NCBI GenBank assembly: GCA_032718475.1
Contig: JAUCBJ010002273.1
Coordinates: 1 to 64,000 of the forward strand
Reading direction: 5' to 3'
Length of the DNA stretch: 64,000 nucleotides
Source: Nemertoderma westbladi
Lineage: Eukaryota > Xenacoelomorpha > Nemertodermatida > Nemertodermatidae
Of the stretch, positions 11,801-20,925 are shown piece by piece (position 1 is the stretch's first letter; each line of letters begins with the position of its first letter). A program made the position numbers and the translations under genes. The notes beneath the pieces were generated by a model. The model saw only the letters and a list, made by a program, of their open reading frames with translations, was not told the origin of the DNA and ran no database searches.

Positions 11801-13152
11801 TTCTTTTCGAGTTGGTTCTCTTCCGCTCGTTGTCTCATACGCTCGTCTAGAAACTCCTGGAGAGAGTACGTGCGTCCCAGCTCTATGTCGTCCTCGAGGT
11901 TTTGTATCTCTCGATCGAACTGTGGTAAGGCTAAATCCTTCACCGCTTGAACTTGTTGCTGTAATCTACGTTTTTCGAGGTAATCCTGTGTTCCCTTCCC
12001 GATTTTCTGTCGAATAGCGTCTAAAGCATTTCTAATAACGCTCTCTTCGACTTCCGTGGCAGGTTGAATCGGGGTTAATCCGGGGCGGTTGTAGGGATTA
12101 AATGGCGATATAAGATGCCCGCGTCCTAATCCGGCTAGGTAGGATGGTCTAATGTCTAAAGAGCCCACTACCGGAGTACCACCTATTAACTGTTCAGGTA
12201 ACACCAAGTCTTTGAACAGAGAATATAGTTCGGGAGGATCGGTGATACTATTAGGATCAAGAGTTTGAGGTCTAACGGGGGAATGAGGAGGCCTAACCGA
12301 GTATTCCGGAACTCTGATCAGGGGTTTATTGAGTGATCGTTTGAGGCGGGCGACCGTGGGCGACACATCGAATAGGTTTCGCTCGAAACTCCCGTACGTA
12401 CAACGCGTAAAACTATGTTTAGCGCAACGTCTCCGCGGATGTTTATGTCTTTCCGTTTGTTGGTTGGGTCTAGGGCATTCGTCACAATAATACCATAGAC
12501 GTAAGTCCTGTAGAGGGAATGCGGGTGATCGTTCTCCCGTTTTGCAATACTCCTCCATTTGTGCAAAGCTATCGGGAACCACGGGTAGCGGACGATCGGC
12601 CGTGAGATACATCATGGTGAAGTATAGTCGTTGGAGTTCTATCATGGGATCATGATGTATACCTTGAGGATATCGAGTCTCTAGGTTTTGTTGACTGGCA
12701 ATATTGAGATAAGTTTCTCTCAAAAATTCCAGGTAGTCGTTGAAGTTGATACGCTTATCAGGTTCCTCAACGTTTTCTCGGTCGAGCCGGTTACGAATAG
12801 AGTTCTCGTGGTCTATTCTTGGTTTATCGTTACGACTCCGCTGAGCGTGGTATTTAAACAAAACCATTTCTCTTTCGGTGTCTACATCGTCCGTATCATG
12901 TAGGTCGATCGGATGGCCGGTGGTTAGAAAGTCCATATACGTACCATTACGGTGCGTGTAGCGAGCGGTGAATTTTCTATAGTCCAATTCACGCGTGAGT
13001 TGTTCTTGGGACATCGGCGGTTCGATGTAACGACCATCTTCCTCGGCAGCAGTGGGACCGGGTTCACCACTCACCAAGCTATCCACAAACGCCTGCAAAG
13101 GTACATTATATCGCTCCCTGACACCAAGATCATCTTCTATCAATTCCGTCAT
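8899..13152 (-). CDS. Large unknown protein with exonuclease-like core and zinc knuckles (1,417 aa)
   Basis: Uninterrupted frame. I chose the ATG at 13152 (MTELIEDDLG) because copy 2 keeps this Met and the upstream codons differ. Not recognised as a named family. Visible parts: a CxxC-His-Cys cluster at residues about 223-250 (CDECPRP...RRRCAKH); a charged, coiled-coil-like stretch at about 400-470; a possible DEDD-type 3'-5' exonuclease core with Exo I as D718-N-E720 (TYDNEGS), Exo II ending in D819 (ILKIGSAVYGD, much like the KVG...GD of EXD2/WRN-type nucleases), and a weak Exo III at Y927-TIL-E931 (or D895); CCHC knuckles at about 1109-1175 (CxxCxxxxxHxxxxC and CxxCxxxxGHxxxxC); and a C-terminal basic run like a nuclear signal. 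Nucleic-acid binding is likely; nuclease activity is inference. Confidence 0.75.
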   Translation of the reverse strand: MTELIEDDLGVRERYNVPLQAFVDSLVSGEPGPTAAEEDGRYIEPPMSQEQLTRELDYRKFTARYTHRNGTYMDFLTTGHPIDLHDTDDVDTEREMVLFKYHAQRSRNDKPRIDHENSIRNRLDRENVEEPDKRINFNDYLEFLRETYLNIASQQNLETRYPQGIHHDPMIELQRLYFTMMYLTADRPLPVVPDSFAQMEEYCKTGERSPAFPLQDLRLWYYCDECPRPNQQTERHKHPRRRCAKHSFTRCTYGSFERNLFDVSPTVARLKRSLNKPLIRVPEYSVRPPHSPVRPQTLDPNSITDPPELYSLFKDLVLPEQLIGGTPVVGSLDIRPSYLAGLGRGHLISPFNPYNRPGLTPIQPATEVEESVIRNALDAIRQKIGKGTQDYLEKRRLQQQVQAVKDLALPQFDREIQNLEDDIELGRTYSLQEFLDERMRQRAEENQLEKKHTEMDEREEAALAQPETQILMTDLYSKTIRHPSMIPNFGDKLFAKVQPQPVDISTGSHQLIADAPMLQRPPIEAARVDGILVEPPDNRADLVRRMVHDVNIRARPLTNSFYGIKDHPYYVNLTQYYMIKPEDPMHSLKFLPLINPLDIVELEQLQKHLDQLVKVNSFRKPYNISRIENDTIPPYNLDGFIKTRLVHWNLDVLFEEERIKRHGNMETCNTQSLKYSDLPDANQCATLWHPVGMTLENATKEWNETLNIIEMYGVVTYDNEGSVPVGELGTTRMIHIRGLAGSTHVFTRACSDVVDYSFETLTETQKNLRHGQFVLAQRYVIDTERKPAMGIDGSMLPQPVLEMLFNEKILKIGSAVYGDLQNDFRNMEDTPYPFVDTQLIAPWAEGRGFFRTMYANTSNDITKVQRTSIGHIAFQEYGWNFKVGNSLNYQQVYGDHYSRLYFDGPLTAPGAVYSFMSVPLRPSLAIYTILENTALSGWLADVCSRTIRAHPLILGTKLAKLDEHNKFIRFECFRRFLTPFHNVDSQFKDRALTKLSLRSSAAEKLDSAGFALFKDICIENLHSSVIQRPRLTTGYSVVEIQTVGPPEESTTLAAATHWEDEPMCMESEEIQPTTPRNSDNDYIIEWYQGPQCLTAYDYRHANYVDRQRCRLCASRDHITPMDTNILCSYFHEQPSMEIYCAYCRLNDSHIFAVCPQFMMQCHHCQLKGHASFDCPFNKDLESVDEMIVLRYIRAWEANADLHCNSRHRYYPGRAYEGVYAFHPYLFASVEQKACIPSYELLKRVGECISTKFVRKFLRRVNPNDIHSYYLINFIRRDPDYGELFVNSHPELQEVYRRPYEYRARERELERTVKPRQFLTAYGPPTASVQTTRRGPVRAAVLKRALKAVRPQSPDVDDNLPGTSTGGYTDNNPAPSDAIILHPSPRSYSPPCKVARPKEKRTLASFKKLRKRRPRKKD

Positions 13153-13816
13153 ATTTGCTATCGAATCCACCAATATTATAACAAGTTATATGTTTTAGGT
13201 CAGCGGGCGTCGCTGCCTACTAATCGCGGCCCCCCGGACAGTGGGATTCTCAGCGCCGATGTACCGCTGTCGCGGTGTTTACGCCAACGTTGTGGCAACA
13301 GCACGACAACGATAACCGACACAAGTCCCTCCACTGTCCGTCCCAAAGGCTTGTTATCACTTGAGGTTCTTGCTATGGGAGAGTTGGGTTATCTTACAAT
13401 TGCGACTAGCTACTGTAAACACACCTTAGCAGCAACATTCACCTACAAACGCATAAATTCCACACAACAGCTACCAACTACCATCCTACAGGCCATTTGT
13501 CCGTTAGTCAATGCCTTCCAGAATGTCACGTTGTTGTTATTGTGTATCCTTGGATACCAACCGTGTGCTATACAATCACTATGCTGAGTAACGGTACAAG
13601 TTTTCTATTGTTCTTTTAACTCGTTTTTTAATTCTAGCGTGGGTGTTGCTATGGTGACATTATGTAAAGCTAGCGGTAGAATTAGGGTAGTTCTCATGCA
13701 TACAGATCTGGGATGTTGTTTGATAGTAAGTCTTTAGTTTGTCCATATCCTCTTTACACATGATTTTAGAAATTTTATCGGCTATTGACTATATGTTGGA
13801 GATTCTCGCACTCTAG
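13153..13816 (-). promoter_or_regulatory. Conserved 5' leader of the unrecognised element
   Basis: About 660 bp upstream of the ORF match 59838-60494 closely. Examples are the GC-rich block near 13200-13350 (GGGCGTCGCTGCCTACTA, GACAGTGGG, TCTCAGCGCCGATGTACCG, CCACTGTCCGTCCCAAAGGC) and the terminal block GGCTATTGACTATAT. It probably holds the promoter and 5' untranslated region. I see no certain TATA box. Role inferred from position and conservation. Confidence 0.45.
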
Positions 13817-13879
13817 CGACTGGGGGGGGGAACTGGCCAACAAGGCAAACGAATCAGTTATCCCACAAAAGCTTTTACA
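13814..13879. repeat. 65-bp unit also found inside the unrecognised element
   Basis: TAGCGACTGGGGGG, then AACTGGCC, ATCAGTTATCCCACAAAAGC and TTTTACA. It matches 58345-58409 nearly base for base, and 8755-8820 and 8677-8737 more loosely. Those three lie just downstream of the element ORF, whereas this one lies at the opposite end, upstream of the ORF. Both are in the same orientation, so copy 1 has a short direct repeat at its start and after its ORF. Confidence 0.65.
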
Positions 13880-15510
13880 GTAGCGCCCACCCCTACCCTT
13901 GGGCAGCAGATAGGAGTAGCGCCCACCCCTACCCTTGGGCAGCAGATAGGAGTAGCGCCCACCCCCACCTTCGGGTAGCAGATAGGAGTAGCGCCCACCC
14001 CTACCTTCGGGTAGCAGATAGGAGTAGCGCCCACCCCTACCTTCGGGTAGCAGATAGGAGTATCGCCCACCCCTACCCTTGGGCAGCAGATAGGAGTAGC
14101 GCCCACCCCTACCTTCGGGCAGCAGATAGTAGTAGCGCCCACCCCTACCTTCGGGTAGCAGATAGGAGTAACGCCCACCCCTACCCTTGGGCAGCAGATA
14201 GGAGTAGCGCCCACCCCTACCCTTGGGTAGCAGATAGGAGTAGCTCCCACCCCTACCCTTGGGTAGCAGATAGGAGTAGCGCCCACCCCTACCCTTGGGC
14301 AGCAGATAGGAGTAGCGCCCACCCCTATCCTTGGGCAGCAGATAGGAGTAGCGCCCACCCCTACCCAGCTACCCTTGGGCAGCAGATAGGAGTAGCGCCC
14401 ACCCCTACCTTCGGGTAGCAGATAGGAGTAGCGCCCACCCCTACCTTCGGGTAGCAGATAGGAGTAGCGCCCACCCCTACCTTCGGGTAGCAGATAGGAG
14501 TATCGCCCACTCCTACCCTTGGGCAGCAGATAGGAGTAGCGCCCACCCCTACCTTCGGGCAGCAGATAGGAGTAGCGCCCACCCCTACCTTCGGGTAGCA
14601 GATAGGAGTAGCGCCCACCCCTACCTTCGGGTAGCAGATAGGAGTAGCGCCCACCCCTACCCTTGGGCAGCAGATAGGAGTAGCGCCCACCCCTACCCTT
14701 GGGCAGCAGATAGGAGTAGCGCCCACCCCTACCCTTGGGCAGCAGATAGGAGTAGCGTCCACCCCTACCCTTGGGCAGCAGATAGGAGTAGCGCCCACCC
14801 CTACCTTCGGGCAGCAGATAGGAGTAGCGCCCACCCCTACCTTCGGGTAGCAGATAGGAGTATCGCCACCCCTACCTTCGGGTAGCAGATAGGAGTAGCG
14901 CCCACCCCTACCTTCGGGTAGCAGATAGGAGTAGCGCCCACCCCTACCTTCGGGTAGCAGATAGGAGTATCGCCCACCCCTACCCTTGGGCAGCAGATAG
15001 GAGTAGCGCCCACCCCTACCTTCGGGTAGCAGATAGGAATATCGCCCACCCCTACATTCGGGTAGCAGATAGGAGTAGCGCCCACCCCTACCTTCGGGTA
15101 ACAGATAGGAGTATCACCCACCCCTACCTTCGGGTAGCAGATAGGAGTAGCTCCCACCCCTATCTTCGGGTAGCAGATAGGAGTAGCGCCCACCCCTACC
15201 TTCGGGTAGCAGATAGGAGTAGCGCCCACCCCTACCTTCGGGTAGCATATAGGAATATCGCCCACCCCTACATTCGGGTAGCAGATAGGAGTAGCGCCCA
15301 CCCCTACCCTTGGGTAGCAGATAGGAGTAGCGCCCACCCCTACCCTTGGGTAGCAGATAGGAGTAGCGCCCACCCCTACCTTCGGGTAGCAGATAGGAGT
15401 AGCGCCCACCCCTACCCTTGGGCAGCAGATAGGAGTAGCTCCCACCCCTACCCTTGGGTAGCAGATAGGAGTAGCGCCCACCCCTACCTTAGGGTAGCAG
15501 CTATCGAAAG
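13880..15510. repeat. 36-bp minisatellite
   Basis: About 45 tandem copies of a 36-bp unit (GTAGCGCCCACCCCTACC followed by TTCGGGTAGCAGATAGGA). Variants alternate CTTCGGGTA with CCTTGGGCA. Since 36 is divisible by 3, minus-strand frames of 12-residue repeats (GVGATPICYPKV) stay open for up to 250 codons. They lack a plausible start and are taken as chance. The array begins inside the end of the 65-bp unit at 13879. Confidence 0.95.
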
Positions 15511-15838
15511 AATAGCCTTCGGGTCGCCTCCGGCTTCGTTCGACTGTTTCCTTTTTTATTGCTTTTCTACCAAAAACACTCCTGATCATTTTTAGCGAAA
15601 TTTATTCGTAAACGTTTTATTGGCAATGGTATTTTATTTCATGCGGGGAAATTCTGTAATTTAATTTAAATTGAAATGTATGAAGAAATGGTCACGCATA
15701 TTAACATACAATAATACATAAAGGTAAAGGTATTAAAAATAGCCTTTATTCGTGAAATTCGTCATTCTGAAATAAATAATATGTTTAATTGAAAAATTGT
15801 AAATATCCCGCGATTTTAGATAACAAAATTTTTCTTTG
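15511..15838. other. AT-rich spacer
   Basis: No gene seen. It lies between the minisatellite and the inverted-repeat transposon. Confidence 0.5.
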
Positions 15839-16208
15839 TTCGACCATGACCTACTATAAATACTGTAAGACCATGAAAGCTGCAATCTGCCTACTAAATT
15901 TAGTAGGCACACGTTTTTAAAATCATTTATTTTATTTTTGAAGGATTTTATAATAAAAGTCTTCTAGAACATTTTTTTATGATTCTTTTCAATAGTAAGT
16001 ATTATAATTTTGAAACAACTTATTTTAATAGCTATTTTTATGTATTATTGGTAAATGCCAGTTCCACTTCGTTGGTGCGTACCTACGCCATCTCCTGGAA
16101 TATTGTGTCTTAAATTCAGCGCCTTGGCCACCAATTATTCTACAAATCTTAATGCGTCAGAATATTTATTTTCGCTTTCAATCCTTAACTACAAGCGTTT
16201 GAAAGGTG

Positions 16209-16556
16209 TTTTATTGAGTCTATTTAATTACTATCTATCCTGGAGACAGGGGGGAAAACTGGACGCAAAACCCGCCTTGGCGAATTAATATCCCGTCTCA
16301 ATGTTAAATTCTCGATTTAGGAAAAGGAACAGGTTACAGTGGCACGTTATTTTAACCAAAACAATAAACTAAACACAATAGAACAGGTTACAGTTTTATT
16401 TTTGAGAGTAATCAGCTGTTATTTGCGTCCAATTTCCCCTGGAGAGGGATGAATTTTTTATTGCGTCCAGTTTCCCCTCCTATCTGCTATTAGGACACAG
16501 TTTTTATTACATTATCGTGTTCTACACTGTGTTCTATACGTGTTCTACAGTAGATT
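16209..16556. mobile_element. Small element nested in the left arm
   Basis: This segment is absent from the matching place in the right arm. It contains GGGGAAAACTGGACGCAA near 16252 and its complement TTGCGTCCAGTTTCCCC near 16461, plus two copies of GAACAGGTTACAG and the phrase AACCAAAACAATAAAC. The last two also occur as tandem units in the MITE at 38001-38918, so the two elements appear related. Exact ends uncertain. Confidence 0.55.
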
Positions 16557-17070
16557 GTTTAGCATTTAAATAGCCTCGAGACGATGCTAAAACTTGCCAC
16601 TTCCGATTGCTAATATTCCACTCAATTTCATTAACATTCAGAGGGGGGTGGGTTGCACTGAATTAAGACAAAAAAATGTCTTGTATTTTTTATATAATTT
16701 TTTGTTATTTATGCTACTGTAGCAACCATAGCTAGTGTTTTTTTTGGGAGCTAGTGTTTTTTTAAACATTGTGTTTTTACTAGCAAATAGTGAAGAAAGA
16801 CAAAAGCAAATAAATAGTTGATATTGTTCAATCTTGTGGAATGTTTATTGTTTATAATGTTTTCAATAATGATGATGAGTACCGGTAAACTACAGTTCTA
16901 TAATTTAGCTATTATTTACATGACGCGACTCAGTTTGAATTCTTTTACTGAAGATTCTCTCACTGCCTGTGAGGCTTTGCATCGATTATTTACAAATATG
17001 TTTACGAGAGGGTGAAAAAGTAATTCTTGTAATTAGTTCGGTATGGGAAGGACAACCTTAGCCCCCCCCC

Positions 17071-17096
17071 CCAAGGCGACCTTTACGGTCGCCTTG
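17071..17096. repeat. Short perfect hairpin
   Basis: CCAAGGCGACC and GGTCGCCTTGG separated by four bases (TTTA); the right half recurs at 17121-17132. It lies next to the foldback element start. Confidence 0.6.
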
Positions 17097-17133
17097 GTCT
17101 TACGGTGGTTACGGTCTTAAAGGTCGCCTTGGG

Positions 17134-18620
17134 CCCCCATCACACGGAGCAACTTGTTTCTGCAACTTGTTTTTGAAACTAGTTGCTGGACCCCCTCACA
17201 CACAGAAACAAGTTGCTGCAACTTGTTTCTGCAACTTGTTTCAGCGGCACTAGTGTGTTATAGGTACACCACCCCTCATTTTTTTCTAGCTTGTTTTTTG
17301 CTATTTATTTTTATGAACATGTTCTAGAACATGTTAGCTATTAAAAAAAAATATATATATGTTCTAGAAAAAATAGTTTTTGTTCTAGAACAATTTAAAA
17401 AAAAATTAAAAAAATTAATGTACTATTTTTATTTTTTAATAATGTTCTAGAACATGTTAGCTATTCAGAACTAGAAAAAAAAAGTTCTAGAACAAATAGT
17501 TTTTGTTCTAGAACAGTTCAAAAAATATAAAATTGTTTTTTAATTTTATTTAGAATTTGTTTCATATAATTTTTAATCGTTGCTGGCAAGATGGGTTTGG
17601 GGGGGGGGGGGGGGGGGGGTTAGCTAGTATTTTTTTAATAGCTAATTAAAATTAACAAAAGTCACTGTATTGAAGGTCATTACTGTATATACTGAAATTA
17701 ATGATATGCTTAGGATACGTAGGCCTATACTGTATAATATTTATTATTTAGCAGACAGCGGGTAATATTTTCTGATCAAATCCAACAGATCAGAAAATGG
17801 GTTTTCTTTGTGTAAAAGCTTTCTCCAACGAAATTCAGCTAGTTGTTGGGCGAAAGTCAAATCTTAGCTATAGAAATTCGAATATTATAGAAAATTCACT
17901 TTCCCTGACATCAAATAAAACATAACTAACAAAAAATAAAATTAGTAAGCTTTTTTTAAAATTTGTTCTAGAACAACAAATATTTGTTCTAGAACATTTT
18001 ATTATTTTTTTTCAAATGTATCTCATGTTCTAGAACATTTCATAAAAATAAATAGCAAAAACTAGCTAGTAAAAAAAATTTAAGGGGGGGGGGGTGTACC
18101 TATAACACACTACCGTTTCAGCAACTAGTTGCTGGACCCCCTCACACACAGAAACTTGTTGCTCAAGAAAATAACAATTATTTCAAAACAAATAGCTAAC
18201 ATGTCCAGTGATTTATATATAATATCAAATCACTCAATTTATCGAATATTAGCTCTAATCTAAAAATTGGATGTAAAAAAGATTTTAAAAAAAGTTGCTG
18301 GGTATATAACTTCCAGCAACTTGTTGCTGGACCCCCTCACACACAGCAATAAGTTTCGGAAACAAGTTGCAGCAACTTGTTGCTGGACTCCTCACACACA
18401 GAAACAAGTTGCTGAAACAAGTTCCAGCAACAAGTTTCTGTGTGTGAGGGGGTCCATCAACAAGTTGCTGAAACAAGTTTCGGAAACAAGTTGCAGCAAC
18501 TTGTTGCTGGACTCCTCACACACAGAAACAAGTTGCTGAAACAAGTTGCAGCAACAAGTTTCTGTGTGTGAGGGGGTCCAGCAACAAGTTTCAGAAACAA
18601 GTTGCTCCGTGTGAGCGGGG
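17134..18620. mobile_element. Foldback/MITE-like element nested inside the large transposon
   Basis: The left end CCCCCATCACACGG and the right end CCGTGTGAGCGGGG are inverted repeats (12 of 14 match), followed on both sides by GAGCAACTTGTTTCTG-type subrepeats (CAACTTGTTTC, CAGCAACTAGTTGCTGG, CCCCCTCACACACAG) in opposite orientation. Internal blocks also mirror: GTGTACCTATAACACACTA near 18095 and its complement near 17251. Many TTCTAGAA palindromes and a poly-G run (17597-17619) lie inside. No coding capacity. Confidence 0.75.
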
Positions 18621-18639
18621 TCTTAGGGATAATTATCAC

Positions 18640-18990
18640 ATAGTTTGGTTAGAGTCGAAATTGCTGCTTTGCGCAACTGAAAAGTTTTTTCAAGCAAATC
18701 TTCAACGGTTATTACAATTTTAAACGTTTCTTTAACAAATGCGCACAACTGTCTTGTGAGTCTTCCCATGTCAAGGAAACTGTGGTAAAATTAGTTGGTA
18801 ACAGTTTCATTTTGTAAAACGGCCGCATAGTTTTGGAACCCTTTCCTACCATTTCTGTTGATAATTTTATGGTAAAGAAAACCCAAAACAATTTAATTTC
18901 GACTTTCAGCAGCAATGCAAATTGATTCGTAGTCATTTTCTGATTCACCACTTGATTCAACTTCATCAACGTCGATATTTTCTTTAATCA
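18640..18990 (-). pseudogene. Possible transposase remnant
   Basis: Read on the minus strand across two frames, the segment gives protein-like text (GFLYHKIINRNGRKGFQNYA, then FLDMGRLTRQLCAFVKETF) with in-frame stops and an acidic stretch near its start. I do not recognise the family. Its place inside the long inverted arms suggests a decayed transposase of the host transposon, cut off downstream by the nested foldback element. Confidence 0.35.
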
Positions 18991-19798
18991 GGGATCGGAG
19001 CTGCGAGATGTTTATTTGATTGTGAGGTTTCTTTTAGACTGACAAGAAATCGACCTCAGCACATTTGTCGGTAACACGAGAATCGCCGCTCTAATGGATC
19101 TGTTTGTAATCTGCCGGTCATCAATCTTCTGCAAGATCAGCAACTGCTCGATTTGTTGACTAAAAATCTCAGTTTAGCTAATTTCATTTACAATAGATAC
19201 CTGGAAAAAACACTAGCTAGCATAGATAACAAAAAATATATCAAAAATACAGGATATTTTTTTGCCTTAATTCAGTGCAACCCCACCCCCCTCTGAATCT
19301 TAATGAAATTGAGTGGAATATTAGCATTCGGAAGTGGCATGTTTTATCATTATTGTCTCGAGGCTTTTAATTACTTTTCAAACGCTTGTAGTTAAGGATT
19401 GAAAGCGAAAATAAATATTCTGACGCACCCAGTATGGATAAGGGAGGTAAAACAATATATATTTCAAATTTCATTAAGATTTGTAGAGTAATAATTGGTG
19501 GCCAAGTCACTGAATTAAGACACAATATTCCAGGAGATGGCGTAGGTACGCACCAACGAAGTGGAACTGGCATTTACCAATAATATATAAAAATAGCTAT
19601 TAAAATAAGTTGTTTCTAAATTATAATACTTACGATTGAAATGAATCATAAAAAATGTTCTAGAAGACTTTTATTATAAAAACCTTCAAAAATAAAATAA
19701 ATGATTTTAAAAACGTGTGCCTACTAAATTTAGTAGGTAGAATGCAGCATTCATGGTCGTATATATACAGTAGTAGGTCATGGTTCGACCATAACTTT

Positions 19799-20343
19799 AC
19801 CGTGGGAGACTTTCTGATGAAATTGGCCTTATTCAATTGTATGTGGCGAATCTGGGCTAGAGAGCTAGCGATAGAGAGATAGAGAGATAGAGTCCTTCGA
19901 TGTGATTCCGTAGAGCACCAGTCGCCGTTTTTGGCTGTCGCATCGCAACAGTGTCAGCACCCGGTTAGAGTAGTTGAGGATCGAAGTGTGGCGAAGCAAA
20001 CATTAGGGGAATTTCGGGAGAAGTGTAGAAAAACCTGAGGAGCAACGTACTATATAATTAATGTAATTGGATAAAACACCAAAATAAAGAACAATTAAAG
20101 AAACTTTTCCTAAACTTTTATGGAGGGGTTTGCACAAGAAGCTGAGATTTTGACTGAGAAGTGAAATTTTTGCCGCGTGCAGGGGCTTTAAATACCCCCT
20201 GAAGCTGAGCCGTGATTGGTGGAACGTTTCGATCCGCCTTTTAGGTAATGAATCGACTTGCTCTAGGACACGGTCATAGGGAACACTTGAGGGTTTACGT
20301 TTCGATCCGCTTTATGAAAGGGAGATCCAAATGTGGAGAAATA
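19799..20343. other. Intergenic, no gene seen
   Basis: Mixed sequence containing the first copies (20227 and 20299) of a dispersed repeat, GTTTCGATCCGC, that recurs at 20919 and 21013 on the other side of the LINE fragment. Confidence 0.4.
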
Positions 20344-20925
20344 ACTACTACTACGATCGGCATGCTGCATTGCAGCTGCATTATATATATATATTACATA
20401 TATATTAGGAATGCTGTGCCGGCTTGTCGACAAAATTGCGCCGCCGCCGCCACAACACCGTATCACCCATGACATTTGCTAGATCATCCACATCTTCAAG
20501 GCCAGTGTCCTTTAAGATGCTTCTCAAGAAAGTCATGGGCCATCCACCATGCTTATTCACTCCATGAGATGAGGGCGCCAAAGCACAAACGGCTAAAGCA
20601 ATGTCCTGCAAGGCGGAGGCGGTTCTGTTCAAGTGTCAAGCTAAGAGAGACTAATGATAAACCTCCAATGTTATATAGTGTCTGGTTGGAGATGTGTGCA
20701 TTGTACTTGACACAGTGACCCCGGCGCAGCATTCTTGTGAAAGTGCCATCCAAATATTTGAATGTACCGACATACTGACTAACAGGTTCTATATTTTTTT
20801 GTAGTTAAAGGGTGTAAGACTCTAGTGTTTACCTTAAAGTTAATATCCAAATATTTGGTATCCCCCTGCTGTTAGAGCCAGCATGGACTCCCATATAAGA
20901 GCACTGGTACTACTATTTCGTTTCG
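20344..20925 (-). pseudogene. LINE 3' fragment A
   Basis: The minus strand encodes the C-terminal tail of a LINE related to the one at 4142-5583: NRLRLAGHCFSR, KHGGWPMTFLRSILKDT, and LANVMGD followed by RRRRNFVDKPAQHS. An upstream decayed piece near 20880-20925 resembles the LYGSxxW segment. The fragment begins (plus strand) with ACTACTACTAC, the complement of the TAG tail. 5' truncated and frameshifted. Confidence 0.7.

Larger units (their letters stand above)
7582..13816 (-). mobile_element. Unrecognised two-copy element, copy 1 (full length)
   Basis: Boundaries come from comparison with 57201-60494. Homology starts at TGTACGCGCTTTT here and TGTTCGCGCTTTT in copy 2, and ends at CTCGCACTCTAG in both. 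The shared parts are about 1.3 kb downstream of the ORF (7582-8898) and about 640 bp upstream of it (13153-13816), so homology covers non-coding ends as well as the gene. Neighbouring DNA differs between copies: unrelated sequence versus a 21-bp satellite on the left, a 36-bp minisatellite versus unrelated DNA on the right. No terminal inverted repeats, no long direct repeats and no clear target duplication were found. There is no RT, integrase, transposase or helicase motif. The element class is unknown. Confidence 0.65.
15839..19798. mobile_element. Large inverted-repeat (foldback-like) DNA transposon, 3.96 kb
   Basis: The left arm (15839-16208 plus 16557-16760) is the reverse complement of the right arm (about 19200-19798). 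Shared blocks in both orientations include TTCGACCATGACCTACT, CCTACTAAATTTAGTAGG, GTGCGTACCTACGCCATCTC, CAAGCGTTTGAAA and CACTCAATTTCATTAA. The right arm has a 44-bp extra stretch near 19426-19470; the left arm is split by an insertion of about 350 bp. The middle holds a decayed coding fragment (18640-18990) and a second foldback element (17134-18620). Long arms around a coding remnant fit a decayed cut-and-paste transposon. Superfamily not determined. Confidence 0.8.

Noticed and set aside
12952-13587. Plus-strand 211-codon frame at the element's 5' leader
   Set aside because: Mostly antisense to the large ORF and its leader; copy 2 does not preserve it.
7582-13816. Helitron interpretation (left TC-like start in copy 2, right end CTAG)
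   Set aside because: Copy 1 does not begin with TC, no good hairpin precedes CTAG, and no Rep or helicase motif is present; left as a remote option.
13858-15589. Minus-strand frames with GVGATPICYPKV repeats
   Set aside because: Read-through of a 36-bp minisatellite; several overlapping frames end only where the repeat is interrupted.
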